A DNA stretch of 64,000 nucleotides from Cognatiyoonia koreensis (GTDB taxonomy: Bacteria; Pseudomonadota; Alphaproteobacteria; Rhodobacterales; Rhodobacteraceae). The notes under the pieces were generated by a model. The model was not told the origin of the DNA. It did no database searches and saw only the letters and a program-made list of their open reading frames with translations. Below are positions 19,153-28,194 of this stretch, in pieces. The position numbers and the translations under genes are program-made. The DNA lies in NCBI RefSeq assembly GCF_900109295.1, contig NZ_FOIZ01000001.1, positions 1,922,001-1,986,000 on the forward strand. Reading direction: 5' to 3'. Position 1 is the stretch's first letter; every line of letters starts with the position of its first letter.

Positions 19153-21435
19153 TCAACCGCACTTGGAATAGCCACAAGACCCGCAGGTCATACAGCCTTC
19201 AATCATGCGCAACTCGTAAGATCCGCAACTGCCGCATGACTTTCCCTTAGGTCCGTTCTGCAACGATACGACGTCAGCCTTTGGGTCGGTCTTCAGCCCC
19301 ATGCCTTCGCCCGCAAGGAAACCAGTCGCGACCATGTGCTTTTCGATGACACCGCCAATTGCAGCAAGGATCGAAGGCACATATTTGCCCTGCATCCACG
19401 CACCGCCGCGCGGATCAAAAACTGCTTTCAGCTCTTCAACGACGAATGACACATCCCCGCCCCGCCGGAAGACTGCTGAAATCATCCGCGTCAGCGCGAC
19501 AGTCCATGCGAAATGCTCCATGTTCTTGGAGTTGATGAACACCTCGAACGGACGGCGATGTCCGGCGATCACCAGATCGTTGATGGTGATATAGATGGCG
19601 TGTTCCGAGTCCGGCCATTTGAGCTTGTAGGTCGCGCCTTCCAACTCGCTCGGACGGTCGAGCGGTTCGGACATATAAACAACCTCGGCACCTTCATCAT
19701 CGGTCTGGACAACCTGCGGCGTTTCAGCCGGCGCGGCATCCTCGCTGACCGACAGAACAGACCCCGTCACGTCATTCGGACGATAGGTCGTGCAGCCTTT
19801 GCAACCCTGATCCCAAGCGGCCATATACACCTCTTTGAAGTCGTCAAAGCTGATGTCGGCGGGGCAGTTGATCGTCTTGGAAATTGAACTGTCGATCCAT
19901 TTCTGGGCAGCGGCCTGCATGCGCACGTGATCCAGCGGGGCGAGCGTTTGGGCGTTCACGAAGTAATCCGGCAGGGGTGTATCACCTTTCAACTCGCGCC
20001 ACAGTTGGACAGCGTAGTCGACGACTTCCTCTTCGGTGCGCGATCCGTCCTTCTGGAGAACCTTGCGCTTGTAGGCGTAGGCAAACACCGGTTCGATCCC
20101 GCTCGAGACGTTCCCAGCGTAAAGCGAGATCGTGCCCGTTGGTGCGATTGACGTCAACAAGGCATTGCGGATGCCATGTTTCGCGATTGCATCGCGCACA
20201 TCCTCATCCATTGTTTGCATTGCACCGCTGGCAAGGAACTTGTCCGCATCAAACAAGGGAAAGGCCCCTTTTTCCTTCGCCAAGTCGACCGATGCCAGAT
20301 AGGCGGCGCGGGCAATCGCATGCATCCAGCGATCGGTCTGACGCGCCGCTTCCTCTGATCCATAGCGCAGACCGACCATCAGCAGCGCATCCGCGAGACC
20401 TGTCACACCCAGACCGATCCGGCGCTTTGCAGCCGCCTCGCGCGCTTGCGCTTCCAAGGGGAAACGGGATGCATCAACGACGTTATCCATCATCCGCACG
20501 GCTGTTGCGACAAGCTCGATCAGCTGTGCCTCATCCAATGTAGCAGCGTCTTCGAAGGGATCGGACACAAGCCGCGCCATGTTGATCGAGCCAAGCAGAC
20601 ACGCCCCATAAGGCGGTAACGGCTGTTCGCCGCACGGATTCGTCGCCGCGATCGTTTCGCAGTAGCTGAGGTTGTTCATCTGGTTGATGCGGTCGATGAA
20701 AATGACACCAGGTTCGGCGTAATCATAGGTCGACTGCATGATCGCATCCCATAGGTCGCGGGCACGCACTGTCTTGTAGGTCTGTCCGCCAAACACCAGG
20801 TCCCATGGCTTGTCCGCCTTGACTGCGTCCATGAACGGATCAGTAATCAACACAGACATGTTGAACATCCGCAGCCGTGCGGCATCGGATTTTGCCGTGA
20901 TGAATTCTTCGACATCCGGGTGATCACAGCGCATCGTCGCCATCATCGCACCGCGCCGTGATCCGGCGGACATGATCGTGCGACACATGGCATCCCAGAC
21001 ATCCATGAATGACAAGGGTCCAGAGGCATCGGCGGCCACACCGGTGACAGACGCGCCCTTTGGACGGATTGTCGAAAAGTCATAGCCGATCCCGCCACCT
21101 TGTTGCATCGTCAGTGCAGCCTCTTTCAGCATGTCGAAAATGCCGCCCATGCTGTCAGGCACCGTCCCCATGACGAAACAGTTAAACAGTGTCACTGACC
21201 GTGCCGTGCCCGCCCCGGCGGTGATCCGTCCTGCGGGCAGGTATTTGAAATCAGCCAACGCGTCATAGAACTTGGCTTCCCAGTCCGCCGGCACTTTTTC
21301 AACAGCCGCGAGAGCCGAGGCAATCCGCCGCCACGTGTCTTCAACGGTTTCATCTATCGGCGTGCCGTCCGCATCCTTGAAGCGATACTTCATGTCCCAG
21401 ATCTGTTCGGCAATCGGGGCGGAAAATGCGGTCAT
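19153..21435 (-). CDS. nrdJ: Adenosylcobalamin-dependent (class II) ribonucleoside-diphosphate reductase
   Basis: 760 residues. Class II reductases make deoxyribonucleotides with coenzyme B12 and work with or without oxygen. Conserved parts are LFNCFVMGTVPDSMGGIF with one redox Cys, QQGGGIGYDFSTIRPKGA, the active-site finger NPCGEQPLPPYGACLLGSIN, and the PTGTISLYAGNVSSGIEP loop. The C-terminal tail carries paired Cys motifs (CGSCGSYELRMIEGCMTCGSC), the zinc-ribbon-like redox tail. The start is taken at ATG 21435 (MTAFSAPIAEQ), with GAGGG upstream; the longer frame runs through the promoter. An NrdR box pair lies at 21472-21518. A cobU gene at the other end of the window fits B12 use. Confidence 0.96.
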   Translation of the reverse strand: MTAFSAPIAEQIWDMKYRFKDADGTPIDETVEDTWRRIASALAAVEKVPADWEAKFYDALADFKYLPAGRITAGAGTARSVTLFNCFVMGTVPDSMGGIFDMLKEAALTMQQGGGIGYDFSTIRPKGASVTGVAADASGPLSFMDVWDAMCRTIMSAGSRRGAMMATMRCDHPDVEEFITAKSDAARLRMFNMSVLITDPFMDAVKADKPWDLVFGGQTYKTVRARDLWDAIMQSTYDYAEPGVIFIDRINQMNNLSYCETIAATNPCGEQPLPPYGACLLGSINMARLVSDPFEDAATLDEAQLIELVATAVRMMDNVVDASRFPLEAQAREAAAKRRIGLGVTGLADALLMVGLRYGSEEAARQTDRWMHAIARAAYLASVDLAKEKGAFPLFDADKFLASGAMQTMDEDVRDAIAKHGIRNALLTSIAPTGTISLYAGNVSSGIEPVFAYAYKRKVLQKDGSRTEEEVVDYAVQLWRELKGDTPLPDYFVNAQTLAPLDHVRMQAAAQKWIDSSISKTINCPADISFDDFKEVYMAAWDQGCKGCTTYRPNDVTGSVLSVSEDAAPAETPQVVQTDDEGAEVVYMSEPLDRPSELEGATYKLKWPDSEHAIYITINDLVIAGHRRPFEVFINSKNMEHFAWTVALTRMISAVFRRGGDVSFVVEELKAVFDPRGGAWMQGKYVPSILAAIGGVIEKHMVATGFLAGEGMGLKTDPKADVVSLQNGPKGKSCGSCGSYELRMIEGCMTCGSCGYSKCG

Positions 21436-21471
21436 GGGTCGATCCCTCTGTTGTGAATTTCGCGCAGGTCT

Positions 21472-21518
21472 ACACAATATATTGTGGATAACTCTCAATC
21501 AACCACAATATCAGCGGA
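21472..21518. promoter_or_regulatory. Tandem NrdR boxes
   Basis: Box 1, ACACAATATATTGTGG (21472-21487), matches the NrdR consensus ACACWATATATWGTGT in 15 of 16 bases. Box 2 starts 31 bp later (21503-21518, CCACAATATCAGCGGA) and keeps the ACAATAT half. The three-turn spacing is that of NrdR repressor pairs. They lie 37 bp upstream of nrdJ and also before the divergent DUF1489 gene. Confidence 0.85.
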
Positions 21519-21564
21519 AGATACGGTCTGTCGCACTTGCATCACATAGCACCTGATATAAGTT

Positions 21565-22002
21565 ATGCCCATGGCAAAAACCGTAAATCTGATCAAGTTA
21601 TCCGTCGGAACAGAAGATGTCGCAGGCCTTGCAGCGTGGCAAGCAACCGCGCGCGCACAGACCCCGGAAGGCAATCCGCGCCACATTACCCGCATGTGGC
21701 CCAAGCGCGAGGCCGAAATTCTGAACGGAGGGTCGATCTATTGGGTAATCAAGGGTGTCATCCTCTGTCGCCAGCCTATCCTGCGCCTAGACGCATACGA
21801 TAGCGCTGACGGGATCCGTCGTTGCGCCATCGTCTCCAAACCGGGACTGATCCTTGTGACACCAACGCCCAAACGCGCCTTTCAGGGCTGGCGCTATCTG
21901 ACACCGGAAGATGCCCCCGAAGACGTCCCGAAAGGGCGCGAGTCCGAAGTGCCGCTGCCACCCGGATTAACGAAAGCGCTTGCCGACATCGGTGTGCGGT
22001 AG
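21565..22002 (+). CDS. DUF1489-family conserved protein
   Basis: 145-residue cytosolic protein of the alphaproteobacterial family DUF1489, function unknown. Typical stretches: VNLIKLSVGTEDVAGLAAWQ, PRHITRMWPKREAEILNGGS, YWVIKGVILCRQPILRLD, and KRAFQGWRYL near 103-112. ATG 21571 (MAKTVN) is an alternative start 6 nt in; neither has a clear ribosome site. It diverges from nrdJ and shares the NrdR-box region, though whether it is controlled by it is unknown. An acyl-CoA ligase gene follows 49 bp on. Confidence 0.82.
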   Translation: MPMAKTVNLIKLSVGTEDVAGLAAWQATARAQTPEGNPRHITRMWPKREAEILNGGSIYWVIKGVILCRQPILRLDAYDSADGIRRCAIVSKPGLILVTPTPKRAFQGWRYLTPEDAPEDVPKGRESEVPLPPGLTKALADIGVR

Positions 22003-22051
22003 CATCCTTGCGGCGGTGACTGCGTGTGGGTCACACCAACGGGATACGCCA

Positions 22052-23602
22052 ATGCATGTGTTCAACAGTATCTATCCTGATGTCCCGCTGCGCGACGTCA
22101 CAATGACAGAACAGGTTTTTGAAAGCCTCCGGAAACGCCCGGATGACATTGTGTTGACGGATGGTCCGAGCGGCAAAAGCATGACAGCCGCAGCCTTCAT
22201 CGATCAGGTGCAGCGCCTTGCAGGTGGGCTTGCCCAACAGGGCTTTGGTAAGGGTGACGTGCTTGCGATACTTGCCCCGAACATGCCCGATTTTTGCGTG
22301 GTATTTCATGCGATTACCTATGCCGGCGGAACGATTACGACGCTTAACCCAAGCTACACCGCGCCCGAAATCACCCATCAGCTGAAAGACAGCGGTGCGA
22401 AAGCCCTGTTCACGGTCCCGGCCCTGTGCAACGCCGCCGAGGCAGCGATCAGCGGCACATCCGTTGAGGATTTGTTCGTCGTCGGCGAAGACAGCTACAC
22501 CGATCTTTTTGGGACGGCCCTGACTGCACAAATCTCCGTTGATCTGGATCACGATACGGTCGTGCTTCCCTACTCTTCTGGCACAACGGGCCTGCCTAAA
22601 GGTGTGATGCTTAGCCATCGCAACATGGTCGTGAACGTTGACCAGTCGATCAGTGCGCTTGATTTCCAACCCGGCGAAGTGACAGCTGCCTTTCTTCCGT
22701 TCTTCCACATCTACGGACTGAATGTTTTGATGAACACGCATCTGACTGGCGGCGGGGGCCTTGTCACGATGCCACGATTTGACCTCGAGATGTTTCTGAG
22801 GATTTCGCAGGATCATAAGGCCCGGCGGATGTGGATTGCCCCGCCCGTAGCGCTCGCATTGGCCAAGCATCCCATGGTGGATGACTATGATCTGTCGGCT
22901 TTGGAACTTGTCTTTTGTGCGGCCGCCCCGCTTGGCGCAGCTCTATCCGAAGCAGTGGCAGATCGGCTGAAATGTCGCTGCGTACAAGGATACGGTATGA
23001 CAGAGTTGGCACCTGTCAGCCATGCCGTTCCCGTCGGTACCACCCGCCATGGCGCAGCCGGGATATCAGCACCCAACACGCTCTGCCGCATCGTTGATAT
23101 TGAAACGGGCGACGATCTTGGCGCTGATGGCGAAGGTGAATTGTGGATCAAAGGCCCCCAAGTGATGCTGGGGTATCTGAACAACCCTACATCAACTGCA
23201 GAAACCATCACGCAAGACGGGTGGCTGCGCACTGGCGATATCGCGAAAATTGGTGCTGACGGTTTCATGACGATCACGGATCGTCTGAAGGAACTGATCA
23301 AATACAAGGGCTTTCAGGTCGCGCCCGCCGAGTTGGAAGCTGTTCTTGTCGGAATGGACGGGGTTACCGACGCTGCGGTCATCGGTAGCCCGGATCCCGA
23401 GGCAGGCGAGCTGCCGATTGCATATATCGTGGCGACGGAAGATGGCCCAAGTGACGCCGCTATCCGTGCGCATTTTTCCGACAATCTTGCAAGCTACAAA
23501 CAACTGCACAGGATCGAACGGGTCAGCGAAATCCCCAAAAGCGCCTCAGGCAAGATTTTGCGGCGTCTACTTCGTGACCAGCTTGTCCAGCAAAGCCACT
23601 AG
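22052..23602 (+). CDS. AMP-forming acyl-CoA ligase (4-coumarate-CoA ligase type)
   Basis: 516-residue ANL-superfamily enzyme: an acid plus ATP gives acyl-AMP, then acyl-CoA. Motifs are the A3 P-loop YSSGTTGLPKGVMLSHRN (about residues 172-189), GYGMTELAPVSH (A5), GELWIKGPQVMLGY, TGDIAKIGADGF (A7), and catalytic Lys in PKSASGKILRR (A10). The overall pattern is nearest to 4-coumarate-CoA ligase-like and medium-chain ligases; the substrate cannot be read off. The start was placed at ATG 22052 (MHVFNSIYP), as upstream sequence belongs to the end of the previous gene. The 3' end overlaps convergent hisG by 36 bp. Confidence 0.9.
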   Translation: MHVFNSIYPDVPLRDVTMTEQVFESLRKRPDDIVLTDGPSGKSMTAAAFIDQVQRLAGGLAQQGFGKGDVLAILAPNMPDFCVVFHAITYAGGTITTLNPSYTAPEITHQLKDSGAKALFTVPALCNAAEAAISGTSVEDLFVVGEDSYTDLFGTALTAQISVDLDHDTVVLPYSSGTTGLPKGVMLSHRNMVVNVDQSISALDFQPGEVTAAFLPFFHIYGLNVLMNTHLTGGGGLVTMPRFDLEMFLRISQDHKARRMWIAPPVALALAKHPMVDDYDLSALELVFCAAAPLGAALSEAVADRLKCRCVQGYGMTELAPVSHAVPVGTTRHGAAGISAPNTLCRIVDIETGDDLGADGEGELWIKGPQVMLGYLNNPTSTAETITQDGWLRTGDIAKIGADGFMTITDRLKELIKYKGFQVAPAELEAVLVGMDGVTDAAVIGSPDPEAGELPIAYIVATEDGPSDAAIRAHFSDNLASYKQLHRIERVSEIPKSASGKILRRLLRDQLVQQSH

Positions 23603-24259
23603 CGCGTCGCGTTGCGCATCTGACCAGTGCGCCCGCCGCCCGCGGAATAGCGTTGCCTGACTGGCGTGAATTAACCCATCGTCCAGAATCTTCAGCCCGT
23701 TCGCGCGCAGTGTCTCACCGGTCGAGGTGATATCGGCAATGGCTTCGGCTGTTTCATTCTTTACGGTGCCTTCGGTCGCGCCCTGACTGTCGATCAGTTG
23801 GTAATCAGCTACCCCTTCGCGGCGCAGGAATTCACGCACCAGCCGGTGGTACTTTGTCGCAATCCGCAACCGGAACCCGTGCTTGGCGCGAAATGCTGCA
23901 GCGGCGGCGTCCAGATCATCCAAGCAATCCACGTCGACCCAGGCCTGCGGCACAGCGACAATCAGATCAGCCCCACCAAATCCCATCTGTTCGATCTCGA
24001 CGACCTGGCGATTCCAATTTGCCAACTTTTCGCGCACAAGATCCGATCCTGTCACACCAAGCTGGATCCGCCCCGCCGCCAATTCACGCGGGATTTCACC
24101 AGCAGACAGCAGGACCAACTCGACACCATCCACACCTTCAACAGCCCCCGCATATTCGCGGTCGGTGCCGGTTTTCTTAAGCGTCACACCACGGGCGCTG
24201 AACCACTCGAACGTTTTTTCCATCAGCCGCCCCTTGGACGGTACGCCAAGTTTCAACAT
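23567..24259 (-). CDS. hisG: ATP phosphoribosyltransferase catalytic subunit (short form)
   Basis: 230 residues, the short HisG that needs HisZ. It catalyses the first step of histidine synthesis, ATP plus PRPP. Family stretches: LKLGVPSKGRLMEKTFEWF at the N-terminus, ELAAGRIQLGVTGSDLV near 60-76, and the PRPP-binding SQGATEGTVKNETAEAIADI near 148-168. The C-terminal regulatory domain of long HisG is missing. It overlaps hisZ by 7 bp and is co-transcribed with hisS and hisZ. Confidence 0.95.
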   Translation of the reverse strand: MLKLGVPSKGRLMEKTFEWFSARGVTLKKTGTDREYAGAVEGVDGVELVLLSAGEIPRELAAGRIQLGVTGSDLVREKLANWNRQVVEIEQMGFGGADLIVAVPQAWVDVDCLDDLDAAAAAFRAKHGFRLRIATKYHRLVREFLRREGVADYQLIDSQGATEGTVKNETAEAIADITSTGETLRANGLKILDDGLIHASQATLFRGRRAHWSDAQRDALVALLDKLVTK

Positions 24260-25320
24260 CCGCGCAGCTCCACCACCATATCGGGACGGATGACCGCGCC
24301 CACCGCAGGGGCGGCACGCCCATTGCCAAGCTGCAACGTCAACGCATCGTAGCGGCCACCGGACGCTAGCGGAGGCAAGCCCGGTCCTGCGGCAAAGCCG
24401 AAGACGAAACCGTCGTAGTATTCAAGCGACGTTCGACCGTAACTTCCCTCGAACGCGAGCGCTTCAACATCAACGCCCCGCGCCGCCAATGCCTCCATCC
24501 GTTCGGCAAACCGGTCCACCGCGCCTGCGATCGCAGGCAGATCGACAACAAGATCGCGCAGTTGCGACAGGACATGCGGCATCGTGTCAGCCAAGCCAAG
24601 AATGGCTTCGATCAGTGCAATTTGCTCGCGCGAGACCGGGGGTGTTGTGGCGTCGGCCTGCAGCGCTGCGATCCGTGTTTCGACTTCCGCACGACTGCGC
24701 AAACCAATGTCCGGTCCGGCATCCGCAAACGGGTCAGCTGACGCAAGCAAACGGGCGCGAGACTGCGGCACCGGCGACACGCCACCAAAACGATCCAACA
24801 AAGCGCGAAAGCGCCGCGGTCGCCAAAGATGGCGCAGCAGGGCGGCCTTGCGTGCTTCGGTTGTGTGCAACCCGCGCACGGCGGCCATCAAAATCCCGAT
24901 GTCGCCGGTCGCCGCCGTGACCGGCAAATCAGCAAGCGTTTCGGATACCGCGGCGAAAACCTCGGCATCCGCAGCAGCTGGGTTCTGTCCATCAAAAATT
25001 TCAAAACCGACCTGAACGAATTCATTCGCACGTTCCGCGTCCTGTTCCTGCTTGCGAAAGACCTTGCCGGCATAGGTGTACCGGGCCGGATCCGCGCGGC
25101 TCTCCATATGCATCTGCACCACCGGTACAGTGAAATCGGGCCGCAGCACCATCTCGCCACGCAACGGATCATTGGTAAGATAGGCCCGCCCGCGAATGTC
25201 CTCGCCGTAAAGATCAAGCAACGTATCAGCGGACAGCAAGACGTCTGCCTCAACCATTTGCCCGCCGATGGCGATAAAGCGATCATGCAGCCGCTTGGTT
25301 TCGATCGCGATGGCCGTCAT
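24253..25320 (-). CDS. hisZ: ATP phosphoribosyltransferase regulatory subunit
   Basis: 355 residues; a class II tRNA-synthetase-like paralogue of HisS without charging activity that forms the hetero-octamer with short HisG and carries feedback control by histidine. Seen: LRPDFTVPVVQMH (motif 2-like region), KVFRKQEQDAERANEFVQVGFEIF, and ASGGRYDALTLQLG near the C-terminus. The ATG at 25320 overlaps the stop of the 31-codon ORF upstream by 4 nt (ATGA), and the stop overlaps hisG. Confidence 0.93.
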   Translation of the reverse strand: MTAIAIETKRLHDRFIAIGGQMVEADVLLSADTLLDLYGEDIRGRAYLTNDPLRGEMVLRPDFTVPVVQMHMESRADPARYTYAGKVFRKQEQDAERANEFVQVGFEIFDGQNPAAADAEVFAAVSETLADLPVTAATGDIGILMAAVRGLHTTEARKAALLRHLWRPRRFRALLDRFGGVSPVPQSRARLLASADPFADAGPDIGLRSRAEVETRIAALQADATTPPVSREQIALIEAILGLADTMPHVLSQLRDLVVDLPAIAGAVDRFAERMEALAARGVDVEALAFEGSYGRTSLEYYDGFVFGFAAGPGLPPLASGGRYDALTLQLGNGRAAPAVGAVIRPDMVVELRGC

Positions 25321-25412
25321 ACCGCTTCAGCCGGTATTCGACGCGACAGCATCCAACCAACGCCCAGCCCAACGATCCATGCGCCAACACGTCTGAAAAC
25401 TGCGTCAACCAT
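25317..25412 (-). CDS. Candidate 31-residue membrane peptide between hisS and hisZ
   Basis: A 31-codon frame that exactly fills the hisS-hisZ gap. Its ATG overlaps the hisS stop by 8 nt (ATGGTTGA) and its stop overlaps the hisZ start by 4 nt (ATGA). The peptide begins MVDAVFRR, has one hydrophobic stretch ([14 protein letters not shown], about residues 9-22) and continues with basic SRR and an IPAEAV tail. Perfect coupling at both ends and the membrane-helix composition argue for real translation. No known family is recognised. A chance open frame of this size is possible, so conservation is needed to settle it. Confidence 0.55.
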   Translation of the reverse strand: MVDAVFRRVGAWIVGLGVGWMLSRRIPAEAV

Positions 25413-26961
25413 CAGCCTGACCATTCAGAATAGCACGCACCTTTGTAACCATCTCGTCCCGCGAAACTTCGAATTGCTGTGGGCGGTCTTTCCATTCATC
25501 GGCACTTGCACTTTCGGCAATCTTGGCACCCAGATATAGGTCCTTGATCTGCACCTTGCCTGCCTCAAACTCGTCCCCTCCGGCGATGATCGCAACGGGC
25601 GAGTTGCGTTTATCGGCATACTTCAATTGGTTGCCAAAATTCTTGGGATTGCCAAGGTAGACCTCTGCGCGGATGCTCGCGTTACGCAATTCTGCGACCA
25701 TGGTCTGATAGTCAGCCATCCGGTCGCGATCCATTACTGTGACGATCACGGGGCCTTGCGTGTCTGTCGTGATCCGGCCTTTCGCATGCAGCGCAGCCAA
25801 GAGACGATCCACACCGATGGACACACCTGTTGCAGGCACTTCCTGACCAGTAAACCGCTTGACCAGATCATCATAGCGCCCGCCGCCTGCGACAGAGCCA
25901 AAGTTGCGCGGGCGGCCCTTCTCGTCCTTGATTTCGAAAGTCAGTTCGGCTTCGTAGACGGGGCCGGTGTAATAGCCGAGTCCGCGGACTACCGAAGGGT
26001 CGATGACGATGCGGTCAGATCCGTATCCTTGGGCAGAAAGCAAATTTGCAATCGTTTCCAGTTCTTCCACGCCCGCCCGTCCGATCTCTGAGGATCCGAC
26101 CAGATCATTCAAACGTTTCAGGACAAGGGATTGATCCGGCAAGTTGGATGCAGCACCGGGGAAGTCTGTGGCTTCTTCGATCAGATCGATGACACCCTCG
26201 TCCAGACCATTTGCGCCAGCAGTAACAAAATCCACAATGGTGTCCGCCTGCGCGGGAGTCAGCCCAGCACCTTTGGTATAGTCGCCGCTATCATCCGCAC
26301 GACCTTCACCAAGCAAGGCCCGCACACCTTCGACGCCCAACCGATCCAGCTTGTCGATCGCGCGCAGGACGATGCCGCGCTCTGCGGCCTTCTCATCGCC
26401 CGAAAGTCCCGCCACTTCCATGACGCCGTTCAACACCTTGCGGTTATTGACCCGTACAACGTAATCTCCACGCTCGATCCCGACAGCCTCAAGCGTATCG
26501 GCCAGCATCGCACAAATCTCCGCATCAGCGGCAACGGATGCAGCGCCAACGGTATCAGCATCACATTGATAAAACTGACGGAACCGCCCTGGCCCCGGCT
26601 TTTCATTGCGCCAGACCGGACCCATCGTATAGCGGCGATAAGGTGACGGCAGATCGTTGCGGTATTGTGCGGCGACCCGCGCCAGCGGTGCGGTCATATC
26701 ATAACGCAGCGCCAGCCAGTCCTTGTCTTCTTCCCAGGCAAACACGCCCTCGTTCGGGCGATCAACGTCGGGCAGGAACTTGCCCAGCGCATCGACCGTT
26801 TCCACGGCAGATGTTTCCAGCGCATCGAATCCGTAACGATGATAGACGGCGGCAATCTTGGACAGCATCTCGGCGCGCTGTGTGACCTCTGCGCCAAAAT
26901 AGTCGCGGAAGCCTTTTGGCGTGATCGCCTTGGGCCTTGGTTGTTTCTTGTCTTTGGCCAT
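25405..26961 (-). CDS. hisS: Histidyl-tRNA synthetase
   Basis: 518 residues; charges tRNA-His. Motif 1 region [18 protein letters not shown], motif 2 [15 protein letters not shown] and [15 protein letters not shown], the His-specific [12 protein letters not shown], motif 3 [14 protein letters not shown] and [10 protein letters not shown], and a C-terminal anticodon-binding domain ([15 protein letters not shown] onward). The start was set at ATG 26961 ([12 protein letters not shown]); longer frames are not family sequence. It is somewhat long for the family owing to an insert near residues 200-290. It heads an overlapping hisS-small ORF-hisZ-hisG unit. Confidence 0.95.
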   Translation of the reverse strand: MAKDKKQPRPKAITPKGFRDYFGAEVTQRAEMLSKIAAVYHRYGFDALETSAVETVDALGKFLPDVDRPNEGVFAWEEDKDWLALRYDMTAPLARVAAQYRNDLPSPYRRYTMGPVWRNEKPGPGRFRQFYQCDADTVGAASVAADAEICAMLADTLEAVGIERGDYVVRVNNRKVLNGVMEVAGLSGDEKAAERGIVLRAIDKLDRLGVEGVRALLGEGRADDSGDYTKGAGLTPAQADTIVDFVTAGANGLDEGVIDLIEEATDFPGAASNLPDQSLVLKRLNDLVGSSEIGRAGVEELETIANLLSAQGYGSDRIVIDPSVVRGLGYYTGPVYEAELTFEIKDEKGRPRNFGSVAGGGRYDDLVKRFTGQEVPATGVSIGVDRLLAALHAKGRITTDTQGPVIVTVMDRDRMADYQTMVAELRNASIRAEVYLGNPKNFGNQLKYADKRNSPVAIIAGGDEFEAGKVQIKDLYLGAKIAESASADEWKDRPQQFEVSRDEMVTKVRAILNGQADG

Positions 26962-27055
26962 CGTTTTGGTCCTGCGGTCTGGTTCTGGGCAGCGTTTAGC
27001 GCGGGTCGCCCACAGGGGCAATGCAATGCTTGGCCTTGGACCACAGCCGGTGTAG

Positions 27056-27268
27056 ATGCAGCACATGACAGACGTGACCCATCTTGAAGAACAGATTGCC
27101 CATCTGACCCGCGTGGTCGAAGAAATGTCCGATGTCGTTGCACGGCAAGAAACCGCATTGGCGCTTGCCACGCGCCGGATCGAAATGCTGATGGAGCGAG
27201 AAGCAGGGCGCGAGTTGGAAGCGGGCGGATCAGTTCCGCTTGCCGATCAGAAACCGCCGCACTGGTAG
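27056..27268 (+). CDS. slyX: SlyX-family small protein
   Basis: 70 residues (67 if ATG 27065, [10 protein letters not shown], is the start). One long coiled-coil helix ([39 protein letters not shown], residues about 9-50) ends in the family tail ADQKPPHW, equivalent to the PPHY ending of SlyX. The function is unknown. It diverges from hisS and its stop lies 1 bp from that of the convergent lipoprotein gene. Confidence 0.85.
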   Translation: MQHMTDVTHLEEQIAHLTRVVEEMSDVVARQETALALATRRIEMLMEREAGRELEAGGSVPLADQKPPHW

Positions 27269-27269
27269 T

Positions 27270-28058
27270 TTATCTGCCTTCAATGTCCGATGCTGCGACA
27301 TCCCCATTGTGCAGCAGGAAATTGGCCCAGACCGGGCTCGACCCGAACCGCTCGTAGGCCGTGACAAAAGTGGTTCGTTTGGCCAGACGGTCGATGCGCC
27401 CGCCACACGGTTTTCCAAAACCTGCCCGGCAAAAAGATGCCTTGATCGCCTCATAGGCGTTGTCGGTCGCGGTGTATGATTGATTGCGGTTCGCGGGGTT
27501 ATAGCGCACGACTTCATGCGTCCCCACATCCCCCAACAAGACAAGGGCCGCCGTAAATTGACGCGCGCAGTTGTCATCAAAACCTGTGATGTAATGCGTG
27601 CGCGGGGCGGTCGAATTCGGGATGGTGTCGTAGATCGTGTATCCGGATGCGCTTGCAACTTCCGTTCCAAGATCGCGACGCGACATCCCGCAGGTCGGTG
27701 CGATCTCGCCAAACGCGAGGCCAGCGTTCGGTGGCACGCTATTGGCCGGTGCAGAACTTGAGCCGGACGCAGAGCTTCCCGCACTTACACTGAAAATCCG
27801 CCCGAAAAAGCCGGAGTTTTCCTGCGAAGTCCCGGCGGCGACCCCATCGTTACTGCTGATCAGTTCGGAAATCAGTGGACCAACTACCGGTTCTTGTCCG
27901 GCCGCAAGGGATACGTTCGGCGCATCTGCTGCCACATCAAGATCGCTTAGACGCGGGACGTCGGGTTCTTCCGCAATCGGCATCGGATTCGATGTCGGCG
28001 CTCCACCGCAAGCGGCAAGCAAAAGCAATACCCCGACTGTCACGATAGGTGCGCGCAT
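27270..28058 (-). CDS. Hypothetical lipoprotein
   Basis: 262 residues. A lipoprotein signal is clear: MRAPIVTVGVLLLLAAC with the lipobox LAAC and Cys at residue 17. A low-complexity Ser/Ala/Pro linker follows (about 70-105), then a globular part containing four Cys (TCGMSRRD, DDNCARQF, SFCRAGFGKPC), likely two disulphides in the periplasm. The start was taken at ATG 28058, which has GAGGACGAAG upstream; ATG codons at 28073 and 28079 also exist. I do not recognise the globular domain. A CtrA-like TTAA-N7-TTAA site covers the region just upstream. Confidence 0.75.
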   Translation of the reverse strand: MRAPIVTVGVLLLLAACGGAPTSNPMPIAEEPDVPRLSDLDVAADAPNVSLAAGQEPVVGPLISELISSNDGVAAGTSQENSGFFGRIFSVSAGSSASGSSSAPANSVPPNAGLAFGEIAPTCGMSRRDLGTEVASASGYTIYDTIPNSTAPRTHYITGFDDNCARQFTAALVLLGDVGTHEVVRYNPANRNQSYTATDNAYEAIKASFCRAGFGKPCGGRIDRLAKRTTFVTAYERFGSSPVWANFLLHNGDVAASDIEGR

Positions 28059-28078
28059 GGTCTTCGTCCTCATCCCCA

Positions 28079-28093
28079 TTAACGCCCTGTTAA
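28079..28093. promoter_or_regulatory. CtrA-like site TTAA-N7-TTAA
   Basis: TTAACGCCCTGTTAA, 21-35 bp upstream of the chosen start of the lipoprotein gene. It matches the CtrA core consensus but lies very close to the start codon, so repression or coincidence are both possible. Confidence 0.4.
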
Positions 28094-28194
28094 TGGATTG
28101 GACATGCTGCGTCTATATTGCTGACAAGTCACGTTGCGGTAAATGGCCGATCGAAAAGATCAATTCACAATACAAAATCGCGGCCAACTGTGAC

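Noticed and set aside
21436..21564. B12 riboswitch upstream of the B12-dependent reductase
   Set aside because: The gap is only about 130 bp and holds NrdR boxes; no B12-box-like sequence is present.
26962..27171. 70-residue extension of HisS
   Set aside because: It overlaps slyX, is unlike the family, and the family start pattern [10 protein letters not shown] follows ATG 26961 directly.
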